DNA of 64,000 bases, from contig NZ_RAPK01000009.1 of the NCBI RefSeq assembly GCF_003610495.1, positions 124,001 through 188,000 on the forward strand. The letters run 5' to 3'. Under the pieces are notes generated by a model. It saw only the letters and a program-made list of their open reading frames with translations, did no database searches and was not told the DNA's origin. This DNA comes from Sinobaca qinghaiensis. Lineage in GTDB: Bacteria; Bacillota; Bacilli; Bacillales; Marinococcaceae. Below are positions 35,096 through 43,605 of this stretch, piece by piece (position 1 is the first letter of the stretch; every line of letters starts with the position of its first letter). The translations under genes and the position numbers were made by a program.

Positions 35096-36217
35096 TTATT
35101 CTGAAACGCTGTGTGAAATAATTGAGAGTACTACTTCCGTAATCTTTACTAGTTCGCTTATCGGCATTTTTTCATTTGTTGTATGAATTTCTTCGTAGCC
35201 GACTGCCAAATTAACTGTAGGAATACCGTAGCCGCTTATAATATTGCCATCGCTTCCTCCACCGCTCGTTAAGAGCTCAGGCGTTCTGCCGGCCTTTTTG
35301 ATGCCGTGCTGGGCCGTTTGGACAACGGTGTCTGCTTCGGAAAGCTTGTAGCCTGGGTACATAATATCAATTTCGACCTCTGCCTCAGCTCCCATTTCTT
35401 CCGCTGCTTCCTCAAAGGCCTTTTTCATTTCCGCCGCCTGCTTATCAAGCTTTTCCCTGACAAGTGAACGAGCTTCCGCTAAAATATAAACTTCATCGCA
35501 TACGATATTAGTCTGGGAGCCGCCTTCAAACCGGCCGATGTTTGCGGTCGTTTCTTCGTCAATCCGTCCGAGCGGCATTTTGGACACCGCTTTGGATGCG
35601 ACGGTAATAGCGGAAATACCTTTCTCAGGAGCTACTCCGGCATGCGCGGTTTTTCCTTTAATGACAGCTTTTATCTTTGCCTGTGTCGGTGCGGCAACGA
35701 TAATGTTTCCTACGTCGCCGTCGCTGTCGAGCGCATAGCCGTAATCAGCTTTTAACAGGCTCGTATCCAGTGCCTTCGCTCCTACGAGCCCGGACTCTTC
35801 TCCCACTGTAATAATAAACTGAATATCTGCGTGGGCAATATTCTGCTCTTTTAACTGCCGGATCGTTTCCAGCATAGCTGCAATCCCTGCTTTATCGTCT
35901 GCTCCAAGAATAGTCGTTCCGTCGGTTTTAATGTAGCCTTCTTCGATAAATGGTGTAATGCCTCTGCCTGGTACGACCGTATCCATATGGGAGGTAAAGT
36001 ATAAAACGGGGCCGTCTTTTTTTGTACCCTGCAGCGTGATTACCAGATTGCCGGCCTCATGTTCCGTAGTGGATGCAGCATTATCTTCTTGAACATCGCA
36101 GCCAAGCGCTGTGAATTTTTCTTTCAGCACGAGGGAAATTTCTTTTTCATTTTTCGTTTCAGAGTCTACTTTCACCAATTCTATAAATTCGTCTACGATC
36201 CGCTGTTCATTTACCAT
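35096..36217 (-). CDS. M20-family peptidase (YqjE, tripeptidase-like)
   Basis: The 373-residue protein is a zinc-dependent M20 peptidase. Metal-site motifs are visible: FTSHMDTVVPG, ILGADDKAGIAAML, GEESGLVGAKAL and the C-terminal HTTNEKMPI. The middle HAGVAPEKGISAI lid domain is also typical. It resembles PepT-like enzymes such as B. subtilis YqjE. ATG 36217 follows AGAGGACTGA; the longer frame to 36253 overlaps the epimerase gene. It is next to the methylmalonyl-CoA epimerase-like gene, as in B. subtilis, but yqjD is missing between them. Confidence 0.88.
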   Translation of the reverse strand: MVNEQRIVDEFIELVKVDSETKNEKEISLVLKEKFTALGCDVQEDNAASTTEHEAGNLVITLQGTKKDGPVLYFTSHMDTVVPGRGITPFIEEGYIKTDGTTILGADDKAGIAAMLETIRQLKEQNIAHADIQFIITVGEESGLVGAKALDTSLLKADYGYALDSDGDVGNIIVAAPTQAKIKAVIKGKTAHAGVAPEKGISAITVASKAVSKMPLGRIDEETTANIGRFEGGSQTNIVCDEVYILAEARSLVREKLDKQAAEMKKAFEEAAEEMGAEAEVEIDIMYPGYKLSEADTVVQTAQHGIKKAGRTPELLTSGGGSDGNIISGYGIPTVNLAVGYEEIHTTNEKMPISELVKITEVVLSIISHSVSE

Positions 36218-36225
36218 AGCTGTTA

Positions 36226-36651
36226 TCAGTCCTCTTTGTTTGATTTGTCGCATAGTTCCACCAGCACCCGTCCACTGTCTCCTGGATGCAGAAAAGCTAC
36301 AAGCGCCCCGCCTGCTCCGGGAGATGCATGTTCCTGCAGAGTACGGATACCCTCGTTTCTTATTTCTTTGAGACGTTCTTCCACACTTGTTACGCCGAGG
36401 GCTACATGATGAATGCCCTCTCCTTTTTTTTCAAGAAACGTAAAGACAGCCCCTTCACTTCCGGTTGGTTCCAAAAGCTCAATTTTTGATTCACCAAGGG
36501 CCAGAAAGGCTACTTTTACGTGCTGCGCTTCTACCGTTTCCGTGCCAAGCAGCTCCAGTCCCAGAACCTCTGTATAAAATGGCAGGCTCTGTTCAATAGA
36601 CCGGACAGCAATACCAATATGATCTAATTTATGAGGCGGCTGCTTCAGCAT
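36226..36651 (-). CDS. Methylmalonyl-CoA epimerase-like protein (YqjC)
   Basis: This 141-residue vicinal-oxygen-chelate protein has the metal ligands in KLDHIGIAV near residue 8-16, VAFLALGESKIELLEP and GIHHVALGV, with the C-terminal VLVEL glutamate. The family epimerises (S)- and (R)-methylmalonyl-CoA. No mutase or carboxylase genes lie in the window, so the pathway is incomplete here. The ATG at 36651 follows AAAGGAGACTG; the much longer open frame upstream is not used. Confidence 0.85.
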   Translation of the reverse strand: MLKQPPHKLDHIGIAVRSIEQSLPFYTEVLGLELLGTETVEAQHVKVAFLALGESKIELLEPTGSEGAVFTFLEKKGEGIHHVALGVTSVEERLKEIRNEGIRTLQEHASPGAGGALVAFLHPGDSGRVLVELCDKSNKED

Positions 36652-36702
36652 AATCAGTCTCCTTTCCATATTGAAGAGGGCTGGAATTCGTCCTCTTTCC
36701 TG

Positions 36703-36711
36703 TGGTATGAT
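36703..36711 (+). promoter_or_regulatory. Extended -10 promoter of the Prli42 gene
   Basis: TGGTATGAT is an extended -10 element about 60 bases upstream of the 36770 start. A clear -35 is not visible, which is common with the extended form. Confidence 0.45.
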
Positions 36712-36769
36712 GGCACATATGAGTGACGCCTGGAATCGGGAAAACATATAGGAGTCAGGAGGATGAATC

Positions 36770-36862
36770 GTGCCAAAAAATTTCCAGAAAATAATCATTT
36801 ACATCATGATTATAACATTAGTCGTCGGCAGCCTGTTTACAGGCGCTGCAGCATTTTTCTAA
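36770..36862 (+). CDS. prli42: Stressosome-associated miniprotein Prli42
   Basis: This 30-residue protein is too short for usual gene finding. It starts at GTG behind a perfect AGGAGG (36757-36762) and reads MPKNFQKIIIYIMIITLVVG and then SLFTGAAAFF: a short basic head, one membrane helix and a small-residue end. Prli42 in Listeria anchors the stressosome at the membrane, and bacilli carry very similar 30-residue proteins. A terminator follows directly. Assignment rests on size, composition and this resemblance. Confidence 0.75.
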   Translation: MPKNFQKIIIYIMIITLVVGSLFTGAAAFF

Positions 36863-36877
36863 ATAGTATACACAAGA

Positions 36878-36906
36878 TAAAAACCCGGGTTTCCGGGTTT
36901 TTATTT
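36878..36906. terminator. Bidirectional terminator between prli42 and yqjA
   Basis: AAAACCCGGGTTTCCGGGTTTTT is a symmetric hairpin with A and T runs on both sides, ending prli42 on the plus strand and yqjA on the minus strand. Confidence 0.88.
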
Positions 36907-37923
36907 TTTTGAGCCTTTCTTATTTAAATCTCTCGTCAGACGTTTTCCTGATACGTTATGCGTCCGCTTCGGATCCGGTTTAAACATTTTTTTAATCGTC
37001 AAATACTCTTCTAGTTCATGAAGAATATAAAAAAGGCCGGAGCGCACTTCAAATTCTTCTCTGGTCTGCGGCAGCGGCATTTCTTTAATTTCCTCTCTTA
37101 ATTCATCGAGACGTATCAGAAAATACCCAGCCGTGTTTCCCGGACTGACCGCTTCGCTTAATTCCTCCATAAATTCAGCCATTTTTTCTCCCTGAATGAC
37201 CGTATCCCCAAAGGTAGAGATAAAAGGAAGAATGCTTTCAAGCACATCGAACTGTTTTTCCCTCATTGCAAAATAATGATAAAAGTAATCATCGTATCGA
37301 AGATAGTGATTATCGATATTGCGGAGTGCTTTGCTTTTTCCATCGCTTAATAATGTCGAGGCGGTAGTAATTTCTTTTCCATCCCAGGAGGAATCGCCTT
37401 CTTTTAAATACTTCGCATATTCTTTCCAGATTGTACGGAAACAGTCTTCTACTTTAACCTGATCCCAAAGAAGATCGCGTTCTGCGTTTGGCATGTATAA
37501 GTTCATAATCAGAGCCACGCCTATCCCGATTCCAAGCAGCGCCAGTTCATTTATCCACAACGCCGCACTGGCCTCTCCTACAGTATAGACATGGAGAATC
37601 AGCACTGCTGATGTTACTATTCCTTTTTTGGCCCCTACGCTGACCGCCGAAGGAATGAATAATAAAAACAGAATGGCAATGGACACAGCGTGATAGCCTA
37701 ATAATTCAAAAATTAATGTAGCATAAAGCAGCCCGATCAGGCACGCTACTATCCGCTCTCCGGAAATTTTCAGGGAATCCCGTTTCGTTATCGATATACA
37801 TAAAATAGTAATAATTCCGGCAGAAACGAAAAAATCCAGTTGCAGCAGCTGTGCCAGAAAAATGGACACTGCTGCACCGAGAGCTGTCTTAACGGTTCTG
37901 TATCCTATCGTGAATCTGGCCAT
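36901..37923 (-). CDS. Aromatic acid exporter family membrane protein (YqjA)
   Basis: The 340-residue protein starts with about five or six membrane helices (to residue 145) and ends with a cytoplasmic helical domain containing the signature DNHYLRYDDYFYHYFAMREKQ. This is the ArAE/DUF939 family, to which B. subtilis YqjA belongs; some members export aromatic acids, but no substrate is known here. Gene neighbours (brxB, the epimerase, yqjE) are those seen in B. subtilis. Confidence 0.85.
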   Translation of the reverse strand: MARFTIGYRTVKTALGAAVSIFLAQLLQLDFFVSAGIITILCISITKRDSLKISGERIVACLIGLLYATLIFELLGYHAVSIAILFLLFIPSAVSVGAKKGIVTSAVLILHVYTVGEASAALWINELALLGIGIGVALIMNLYMPNAERDLLWDQVKVEDCFRTIWKEYAKYLKEGDSSWDGKEITTASTLLSDGKSKALRNIDNHYLRYDDYFYHYFAMREKQFDVLESILPFISTFGDTVIQGEKMAEFMEELSEAVSPGNTAGYFLIRLDELREEIKEMPLPQTREEFEVRSGLFYILHELEEYLTIKKMFKPDPKRTHNVSGKRLTRDLNKKGSKK

Positions 37924-38024
37924 ATGCAGTTCCTTTCAAGCTTCATTTATACCGCTCGTTTTTATTATAACGTAAATACTTTCCTGCGTTCAGTACATTT
38001 CTATTCTTTTCCGTGCAGAAATAA

Positions 38025-38058
38025 AAAACGAGTTCCTTTATATAAAGGAACTCGATCA
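38025..38058 (-). terminator. Terminator after tRNA-Arg
   Basis: CGAGTTCCTTT pairs with AAAGGAACTCG on the minus strand, followed by TTTTTTATTTC. It ends the single tRNA transcript. Confidence 0.9.
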
Positions 38059-38068
38059 TTCATATGTA

Positions 38069-38143
38069 TGGCGCGCCTACCAGGATTCGAACCTGGAATA
38101 CGAGAACCGGAATCTCGCGTGATATCCCTTTCACCATAGGCGC
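38069..38143 (-). tRNA. tRNA-Arg (CCG)
   Basis: The minus strand folds as a full cloverleaf: acceptor GCGCCTA/TAGGCGC with discriminator G and encoded CCA, D arm, anticodon stem CGAGA/TCTCG with loop TTCCGGT giving anticodon CCG, and T arm CAGGTTCGAATCCTG. It reads CGG arginine codons. It stands alone with its own terminator. Confidence 0.97.
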
Positions 38144-38206
38144 AATAAGAAGCAGCGTTTATTATTTTAATAAAATAAACAGCTGATGTCAACGCCTTTT
38201 CAATAA

Positions 38207-38572
38207 TTAGCTGTCTTCTTTTTTGGAACCTTCTTCGAGCATAGCTTCGAACCGCTCACGAATTGCTTCTTCTCCGTATCCAAGCTGATTGATTCGTTTT
38301 GTGAAATGCTGGGCGTACATAGTGGTACGGTCAGCCATTTTACGGTATTTCTTCGCCTGGGAGCTGTTTCTTTCCTCTTTGGCCCGGTTTTCTGCATTGG
38401 ACATAATACTCTCTGCTACAAAAAGCCCTTTCCATAGTTCATCTTCGGAAAACTGCTCTGCGTTTTCATCAAAATGAGAAATAACGTTTTGGTAATAGGC
38501 CCGGAATTCTTTAAAAGGGATTTCATCATCCATATTTAAATATTCCTGCACCTGATTGTACATTTCTTCCAT
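38207..38572 (-). CDS. Conserved-looking small soluble protein, function unknown
   Basis: I do not recognise this 121-residue protein. It is rich in Glu, Lys and Asp, appears all-helical (EDELWKGLFVAESIMSNAE, then a basic ERNSSQAKKYRKMADRT helix) and has no signal peptide or membrane helix. AGGCGGCGG-type purine-rich bases precede its start. It is between the tRNA and brxB on the same strand and its codon use looks like its neighbours. Confidence 0.7.
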   Translation of the reverse strand: MEEMYNQVQEYLNMDDEIPFKEFRAYYQNVISHFDENAEQFSEDELWKGLFVAESIMSNAENRAKEERNSSQAKKYRKMADRTTMYAQHFTKRINQLGYGEEAIRERFEAMLEEGSKKEDS

Positions 38573-38641
38573 GTTTATCCGCCGCCTTTTATGTATGAAT
38601 ACCAGATGAAATTATACCATATCTGAGCCTGTGATAGTCAA

Positions 38642-38676
38642 TAAAAAACCGAAGAGATAAAAATCTCTTCGGTTTG
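38642..38676 (-). terminator. Terminator of brxB
   Basis: AAACCGAAGAGAT pairs with ATCTCTTCGGTTT on the minus strand, followed by TTTATTGAC; it lies five bases after the stop codon. Confidence 0.88.
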
Positions 38677-38680
38677 TTCA

Positions 38681-39103
38681 TCAGCAGTATTCGTCAAATG
38701 CTTTTTCAAGCTGCTGTACTACTTCAATTGGTTCATGGCCTTCAATTTCGTGGCGTTCCACCATACGGACAATTTCTCCATCTTTTAACAGTGCAAACGA
38801 CGGGGAAGAAGGCGCATACCCCGTAAAGTAAGATCTTGCTTTTTCTGTCGCTTCTTTATCCTGTCCGGCGAATACCGTAACGAAACGATCCGGCTGCTTT
38901 TCGTAGTTTCTCATGTAGGCTGCTGCCGGACGGGCAATTCCTCCTGCACATCCACATACAGAGTTAACCATAACAAGCGTTGTTCCTTTATCAGTTAATG
39001 TAGTATCTACATCATCAGTTGTTGTTAAAGGCTCGTACCCTGCTTCTTCCATTTCTTTTCTTGCCGTTTGTACGACATCATTTATAAAATAATTAAAATC
39101 CAT
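38681..39103 (-). CDS. brxB: Bacilliredoxin BrxB (YqiW)
   Basis: Bacilliredoxins remove bacillithiol from oxidised protein thiols. The 140-residue protein has the atypical thioredoxin-like CGC active site in [15 protein letters not shown] near residue 50, and the conserved [10 protein letters not shown] and [11 protein letters not shown] blocks. It is very close to B. subtilis YqiW over its full length, and it lies near yqjA as in that species. Confidence 0.95.
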   Translation of the reverse strand: MDFNYFINDVVQTARKEMEEAGYEPLTTTDDVDTTLTDKGTTLVMVNSVCGCAGGIARPAAAYMRNYEKQPDRFVTVFAGQDKEATEKARSYFTGYAPSSPSFALLKDGEIVRMVERHEIEGHEPIEVVQQLEKAFDEYC

Positions 39104-39191
39104 CTGTAAGCACCCTTTCTTCTTTATGACTAGTGTACATTTCTATTGTACATAAATAAAGAAAAAAGTAACAAGGATCTGCATTTATCGT

Positions 39192-40229
39192 TTAATTGTT
39201 TAAAGCCTGATCCAGGTTGCTTACATTCTGCTCCATTAAACTAAAGTAGTCTTCCCCGCTGTTTATTTCTTCTTCCGAAAGCGACTCCAGATTATGAAGT
39301 TCGAGCGCCTCGGCTCCTGTTTCATCCTGAACGACATCTGCTGTATTCGATGGAATATTCTGCTCCACCATCACGTAGTTTAAATTGTTTTCCTCAGCAA
39401 GAGCTATAATTTCCTGAATCTGACGCTGGGATGGTTCATTTGAAGGCGAAAGGCCGCTGATGCCAATCTGGTGGATATCATATCTTTCTTCCCAGTATCC
39501 ATACCCTGCGTGGGAAACTAAAAAGGAGTCTTTTTCTGAGCCGGATGCCATTTCGGAAAAGTCACTGTCCAGGCTGTCCAGTTCCTCAGATAATGCATCA
39601 TAATTTTCCTGGAAGACAGCTTCCTGCTCCGGATTTTTGGAAGCCAGCTCATTTTTTATAGTTTCTGCTGCTTCTTTTGTAAGAGCGGGGTCAAGCCATA
39701 CGTGTGGATCCTGATCTCCATGGCTCTCTTCTTCTTCAGCGTGCTCCTCTTCGCTGTGGTCTTCTTCCTCCTCATGGGCATGTTCTTCATCGTGACCATG
39801 CTCCTCATCGCTGTGGCCGTCTTCTTCAGCATGGCTGTGGTCATGCTCGTAGGAGGCAAGCTCCATTCCGTTCGTTACTTCCAGGCTTGTTACGTCTTCA
39901 TTTTCAATGGAGTCATTAATGGCACCTGCAAAACCTTCCATTCCCGCTCCTGTATACACAAACATATCGGATTCCGCAATATCCACCATCGTCTGAGCCG
40001 TTGGTTCGAAGTTATGTACATCGGTACCGGCAGGCACAATATTGTTCACCTCTACATGTTCTCCGCCTATACGTTCTGTTACGTATTCCCAGGCGTAAAG
40101 CGTTGTATATACCTGCAGTGCTTCATCTTGATCTCCGGACGCTTCTGAATCTTCCTCACTGCTTCCTCCGCATGCTGCCATTGCAAGCGATGCACCGGTA
40201 ATCAAAGAGTATAATAGTGTTTTTTTCAT
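39192..40229 (-). CDS. adcA: Zinc-binding lipoprotein of an ABC transporter (AdcA/ZnuA-like)
   Basis: The 345-residue protein captures zinc outside the membrane. It has a signal peptide ending in a lipobox-like MAAC near residue 17-20, the cluster A-1 metal-binding histidines (VHNFEPT, DPHVWLDP, SHAGYGYW), and between them a long His/Glu/Asp-rich loop (about residues 128-175) typical of zinc rather than manganese proteins. No permease or ATPase gene is adjacent. A Zur-type operator lies inside its promoter. It stands between brxB and bkdB, where B. subtilis has unrelated genes. Confidence 0.9.
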   Translation of the reverse strand: MKKTLLYSLITGASLAMAACGGSSEEDSEASGDQDEALQVYTTLYAWEYVTERIGGEHVEVNNIVPAGTDVHNFEPTAQTMVDIAESDMFVYTGAGMEGFAGAINDSIENEDVTSLEVTNGMELASYEHDHSHAEEDGHSDEEHGHDEEHAHEEEEDHSEEEHAEEEESHGDQDPHVWLDPALTKEAAETIKNELASKNPEQEAVFQENYDALSEELDSLDSDFSEMASGSEKDSFLVSHAGYGYWEERYDIHQIGISGLSPSNEPSQRQIQEIIALAEENNLNYVMVEQNIPSNTADVVQDETGAEALELHNLESLSEEEINSGEDYFSLMEQNVSNLDQALNN

Positions 40230-40271
40230 GCTTAGTACTCCTTTTTTGGTCTTTTCTTTTATATTGAAAAC

Positions 40272-40300
40272 AGCATATCGTAAAAGTTACGATTTGTAAA
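40272..40300 (-). promoter_or_regulatory. adcA promoter with internal Zur-type operator
   Basis: On the minus strand TTTACA (40295-40300) and TATGCT (40272-40277) are 17 bases apart. The spacer holds TCGTAACTTTTACGA (40278-40292), which fits the Zur 7-1-7 palindrome TCGTAATNATTACGA with two mismatches. Bound Zur would cover the promoter, so adcA should be expressed only when zinc is scarce. Confidence 0.8.
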
Positions 40301-40324
40301 CAGGAATGGTTCTTTTTTAAAACA

Positions 40325-40356
40325 GAAAAAAACCTTCTTTTTTAAGAAGGTTTTCG
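40325..40356 (-). terminator. Terminator of the bkd operon
   Basis: AAAACCTTCTT pairs with AAGAAGGTTTT on the minus strand and is followed by TTTCTG; it lies 11 bases after the bkdB stop. Confidence 0.85.
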
Positions 40357-40366
40357 ACTTACTGTA

Positions 40367-41590
40367 TTATCCGGAAATCTGCTCTAATTTATTTTTCATA
40401 CTCTGCAGGAACCGTCCGCAGACGAGACCGTCCAATGCCCGGTGATCAAGTGACAGGCACAGGTTTACCATGTGGCGGATCGCAATCATGTCTCCCGGCA
40501 TAACAACCGGACGTTTGACAATTGATTCTACAGACAAAATGGCTACCTGCGGCTGATTAATAATCGGCGCAGATTGGATGGAACCGAAGGAACCGGTATT
40601 GTTAACGGTGAAAGTGCCGCCGCGCATGTCCTCTCCCGAAAGCGTTCCTTTTTTTACTTTATCGGAAATAGAGGCCACATCTTTGGCAAGGCCTTTAATA
40701 TTTTTTTCATCGGCATGCTGGATTACCGGCACATAAAGAGCCTCCTCCGTAGCAGCGGCTATCGATATGTTAATATCCTTTTTCTGAATAATTTTATCTC
40801 CCTGCCAATAGGCATTTAAAGCCGGAAATTCTTTTAAAGATTCTGCTGCAGCCTGGATAAAAAATGGCAGAAACGTAATTGGATACCCTTCAGCCTGCTT
40901 AAAGGCATCTTTCATACTGTTGCGGTAATTTACCAGGTTGGTAACATCCACTTCTATCATTGTCCACGCATGCGGAATTTCCGATTTGCTTTTGCTCATA
41001 TTTGCTGCAATCGCTTTTCTTACACCAGCAATCGGAATTTCTATATCTCCTGCCGCCGTTTTTTCAGGGGCTGCTTTCACAGCTGGAGCGCTCTGCTCTT
41101 TATTTTCCAGTTTCTGCTCAGTTGTTTTAGGAGACGGATTCTGCTGAGCTGCCTCCACGTCTTTTTTTGTGACGCGTCCGTTTCGGCCACTTCCCTGAAG
41201 CGAAGAAAGATCTATTTGATACTGCTGGGCAAGCTTCAGCACAACAGGAGAGTATCTATTCCCGCCCGCTGCCTTATCTGTAGTTTTTTCAGCAACAGCA
41301 CCGGCTTCGACGGGAGCATCCGGCTTTGTATCCTGTTCTTCGGAAACTGCTCCTTCTGCTTCTATATAGCAGATCAATTCACCTACTGCCACCGTTTCAT
41401 CCTCTTTAGCTACAAGTTCCTGAATCGTTCCATCAAACATAGATGGCACTTCCGCATTGACTTTATCGGTCATGACTTCTGCCAGCGGATCATATTTTTT
41501 CACTTTATCCCCCGGCTGCACGAGCCACTTGGTTATTGTTCCTTCCGTAACGCTTTCACCAAGCTGGGGCATTGAGATTTTTTCAGCCAT
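40367..41590 (-). CDS. bkdB: Branched-chain 2-oxoacid dehydrogenase E2
   Basis: BkdB is the lipoyl-bearing acyltransferase core of the complex that turns branched keto acids into acyl-CoA primers for fatty acids. The 407-residue protein has a lipoyl domain with the modified lysine in EVMTDKVNAEVPS near residue 44, a hinge, an E1/E3-binding motif (YSPVVLKLAQQYQIDLSSLQGSGRNGRVTKKD region) and a catalytic domain ending with LSLDHRALDGLVCGRF. It closes the ptb-bcd-buk-lpdV-bkdAA-bkdAB-bkdB operon. Confidence 0.95.
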   Translation of the reverse strand: MAEKISMPQLGESVTEGTITKWLVQPGDKVKKYDPLAEVMTDKVNAEVPSMFDGTIQELVAKEDETVAVGELICYIEAEGAVSEEQDTKPDAPVEAGAVAEKTTDKAAGGNRYSPVVLKLAQQYQIDLSSLQGSGRNGRVTKKDVEAAQQNPSPKTTEQKLENKEQSAPAVKAAPEKTAAGDIEIPIAGVRKAIAANMSKSKSEIPHAWTMIEVDVTNLVNYRNSMKDAFKQAEGYPITFLPFFIQAAAESLKEFPALNAYWQGDKIIQKKDINISIAAATEEALYVPVIQHADEKNIKGLAKDVASISDKVKKGTLSGEDMRGGTFTVNNTGSFGSIQSAPIINQPQVAILSVESIVKRPVVMPGDMIAIRHMVNLCLSLDHRALDGLVCGRFLQSMKNKLEQISG

Positions 41591-41603
41591 ACTTTCATCC
41601 CCC

Positions 41604-42587
41604 TTAATATTCTGCCAGATCTCTCATGGCCGTTTCTACTTTATCCGGATTCATCATAAAATACTTTTCCATAGGCGGAGCGTATGGCATTGCCGGCACG
41701 TCAGGTCCTGCCAGGCGTTGAATAGGGGCATCCAGATCAAACAGGCAGTGTTCTGCAATAATGGCAGCCACTTCGCCGATAATGCTGCCTTCTTTATTGT
41801 CCTCGGTAATCAGCAGCACTTTCCCTGTTTTTTTTGCGGCTTCAATAATCGCTTCCTGATCGAGCGGATAGACGGTACGCAGGTCGAGAATGTGGGCCGA
41901 ATGTCCTTCTTTTTCCAGCTTTTCAGCGGCCTGCAGGGCAAAGTGAACACAAAGTCCGTACGTAATAACCGTTATGTCTTCCCCTTCTCTTTTAATGTCC
42001 GCCTTACCGATAGGGAGCGTATAATCTTCATCAGGAACGTCTCCTTTTATTAAACGATACGCCCGTTTATGTTCTAGAAATAAAACGGGATCATCGTCAC
42101 GGATCGCGGCTTTTAAAAGGCCCTTCACGTCATAAGGCGTCGACGGCATGACGACTTTAAGTCCCGGCACCGACGAAAACAATGCTTCTATAGACTGGGA
42201 GTGATACAATGCCCCGTGCACGCCGCCTCCATATGGGGCACGGATCGTGATCGGGCAGTCCCAGTCGTTGTTTGACCGGTAGCGGATCTTGGCGGCTTCC
42301 GATACGATCTGGTTAAATGCCGGCATAATAAAATCAGCAAACTGCATTTCTGCCACCGGTCTCATTCCATACATGGCAGCTCCAATAGCAACACCCGCTA
42401 TAGCCGATTCAGCCAGCGGCGTGTCCATTACGCGTTCATCACCGAAGGTGGCATGCAGACCGTCCGTGGCCCGGAATACACCGCCGCGGGCGCCGACATC
42501 TTCACCCAGCACAAATACATCTTCATCCCGGTGCATTTCTTCTTCAAGTGCTTTTGTAACTGCCTGAATGTAAGTCATAACCGCCAT
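41604..42587 (-). CDS. bkdAB: Branched-chain 2-oxoacid dehydrogenase E1 beta
   Basis: This is the beta chain of the thiamine-dependent E1 decarboxylase. The 327-residue sequence has LGEDVGARGGVFRATDGL, the AIAGVAIGAAMYGMRPVAEMQFADF block and PYGGGVHGALYHSQS, all usual in E1-beta proteins. It overlaps bkdAA by one base and is followed by bkdB at 13 bases. Confidence 0.95.
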   Translation of the reverse strand: MAVMTYIQAVTKALEEEMHRDEDVFVLGEDVGARGGVFRATDGLHATFGDERVMDTPLAESAIAGVAIGAAMYGMRPVAEMQFADFIMPAFNQIVSEAAKIRYRSNNDWDCPITIRAPYGGGVHGALYHSQSIEALFSSVPGLKVVMPSTPYDVKGLLKAAIRDDDPVLFLEHKRAYRLIKGDVPDEDYTLPIGKADIKREGEDITVITYGLCVHFALQAAEKLEKEGHSAHILDLRTVYPLDQEAIIEAAKKTGKVLLITEDNKEGSIIGEVAAIIAEHCLFDLDAPIQRLAGPDVPAMPYAPPMEKYFMMNPDKVETAMRDLAEY

Positions 42588-43591
42588 TATGCATCCCCTC
42601 CTTCTTTATATACATGTTTGAGCGTATCTTCGGCTCTCGCATACTCTGCTTTTTCGGCTGCCTCTGTCGCAGCGTCGATATCTATCGTAATACGTTCGAT
42701 CATTTTCTCTTCTACTTCATCCGTAAGAATGCCGGCATCTCTTAAACGAACGGCAAACGTATAAACCGCGTCTTTTGTTTTTGCTTCCGCCACTTCTTCT
42801 TTCGTGCGGTAAGAACGATCATCATCATCACTTGAATGTGGTGTAAGCCGGTAGGAGACCGTTTCAATTAATGTAGGTCCTTCACCGTTTCTTGCCCGGT
42901 CGGCTGCTTTTTTCACAACGTCATATACAGCAAGCGGGTCATTGCCATCTACGGTGTACCCCGGCATTCCATACCCTGACGCCCGGTCCGATACTTTTTC
43001 GCAGGCCAGCTGTTTTTCGATTGGAACACTTATCGCATATTTGTTGTTCTCACACAGTAAGATGACTGGGAGCTTATGAACTCCTGCGAAGTTCGCCCCT
43101 TCGTGAAAGTCCCCTTGATTGGAAGATCCTTCTCCAAACGTAGTAAAGGCAACAAAACCTTTCTTTTTCATCTTACTGGCAAGTGCAAATCCAACCGCAT
43201 GCGGCACTTGGGTGGTAACCGGCGAAGACCCCGTAACAATCCGGTTTTTTTTCTGGCCAAAGTGACCCGGCATCTGCCTGCCGGCTGAATTGGGATCATC
43301 TGCTTTCGCAAAACCGGACATCATTAAATCTTTTGCGGTCATACCAAATGTAAGTACGACCCCGATGTCTCTGTAATAAGGCAGAATATAGTCTTCTTCT
43401 GTATTCAGCGCCATTGCAGCGCCAACCTGTGCGGCCTCCTGGCCCTGGCAGGAAATAACAAACGGGATTTTACCGGCACGGTTTAGAAGCCACATACGTT
43501 CATCAATTTTTCGTGCGAGCAGCATTTTTTCGTACATTTCAAGAACCTGTTCGTCTGTCAGACCAAGGTTCCGGTGGGTTAGTGCTTCCAT
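42587..43591 (-). CDS. bkdAA: Branched-chain 2-oxoacid dehydrogenase E1 alpha
   Basis: The 334-residue alpha chain binds thiamine diphosphate. It has MPGHFGQKKNRIVTGSSPVTTQVPHAVG and the GDG-like FGEGSSNQGDFHEGANFAGVHKLPVILLCENN motif that holds Mg-ThDP, and the phosphorylation-loop-like YRLTPHSSDDDDRSYR. It sits between lpdV and bkdAB with close spacing. Confidence 0.95.
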   Translation of the reverse strand: MEALTHRNLGLTDEQVLEMYEKMLLARKIDERMWLLNRAGKIPFVISCQGQEAAQVGAAMALNTEEDYILPYYRDIGVVLTFGMTAKDLMMSGFAKADDPNSAGRQMPGHFGQKKNRIVTGSSPVTTQVPHAVGFALASKMKKKGFVAFTTFGEGSSNQGDFHEGANFAGVHKLPVILLCENNKYAISVPIEKQLACEKVSDRASGYGMPGYTVDGNDPLAVYDVVKKAADRARNGEGPTLIETVSYRLTPHSSDDDDRSYRTKEEVAEAKTKDAVYTFAVRLRDAGILTDEVEEKMIERITIDIDAATEAAEKAEYARAEDTLKHVYKEGGDA

Positions 43592-43605
43592 CGTTTCCGC
43601 CTCCT

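Noticed and set aside
39702-40148. Plus-strand frames of 71-148 codons over adcA
   Set aside because: They arise opposite the His/Glu-rich repeat of adcA, where the low-complexity codons keep the other strand open.
40970-42053. Plus-strand frames of about 200 codons opposite bkdB and bkdAB
   Set aside because: They mirror strongly conserved E2 and E1-beta genes and have no homology-like motifs.
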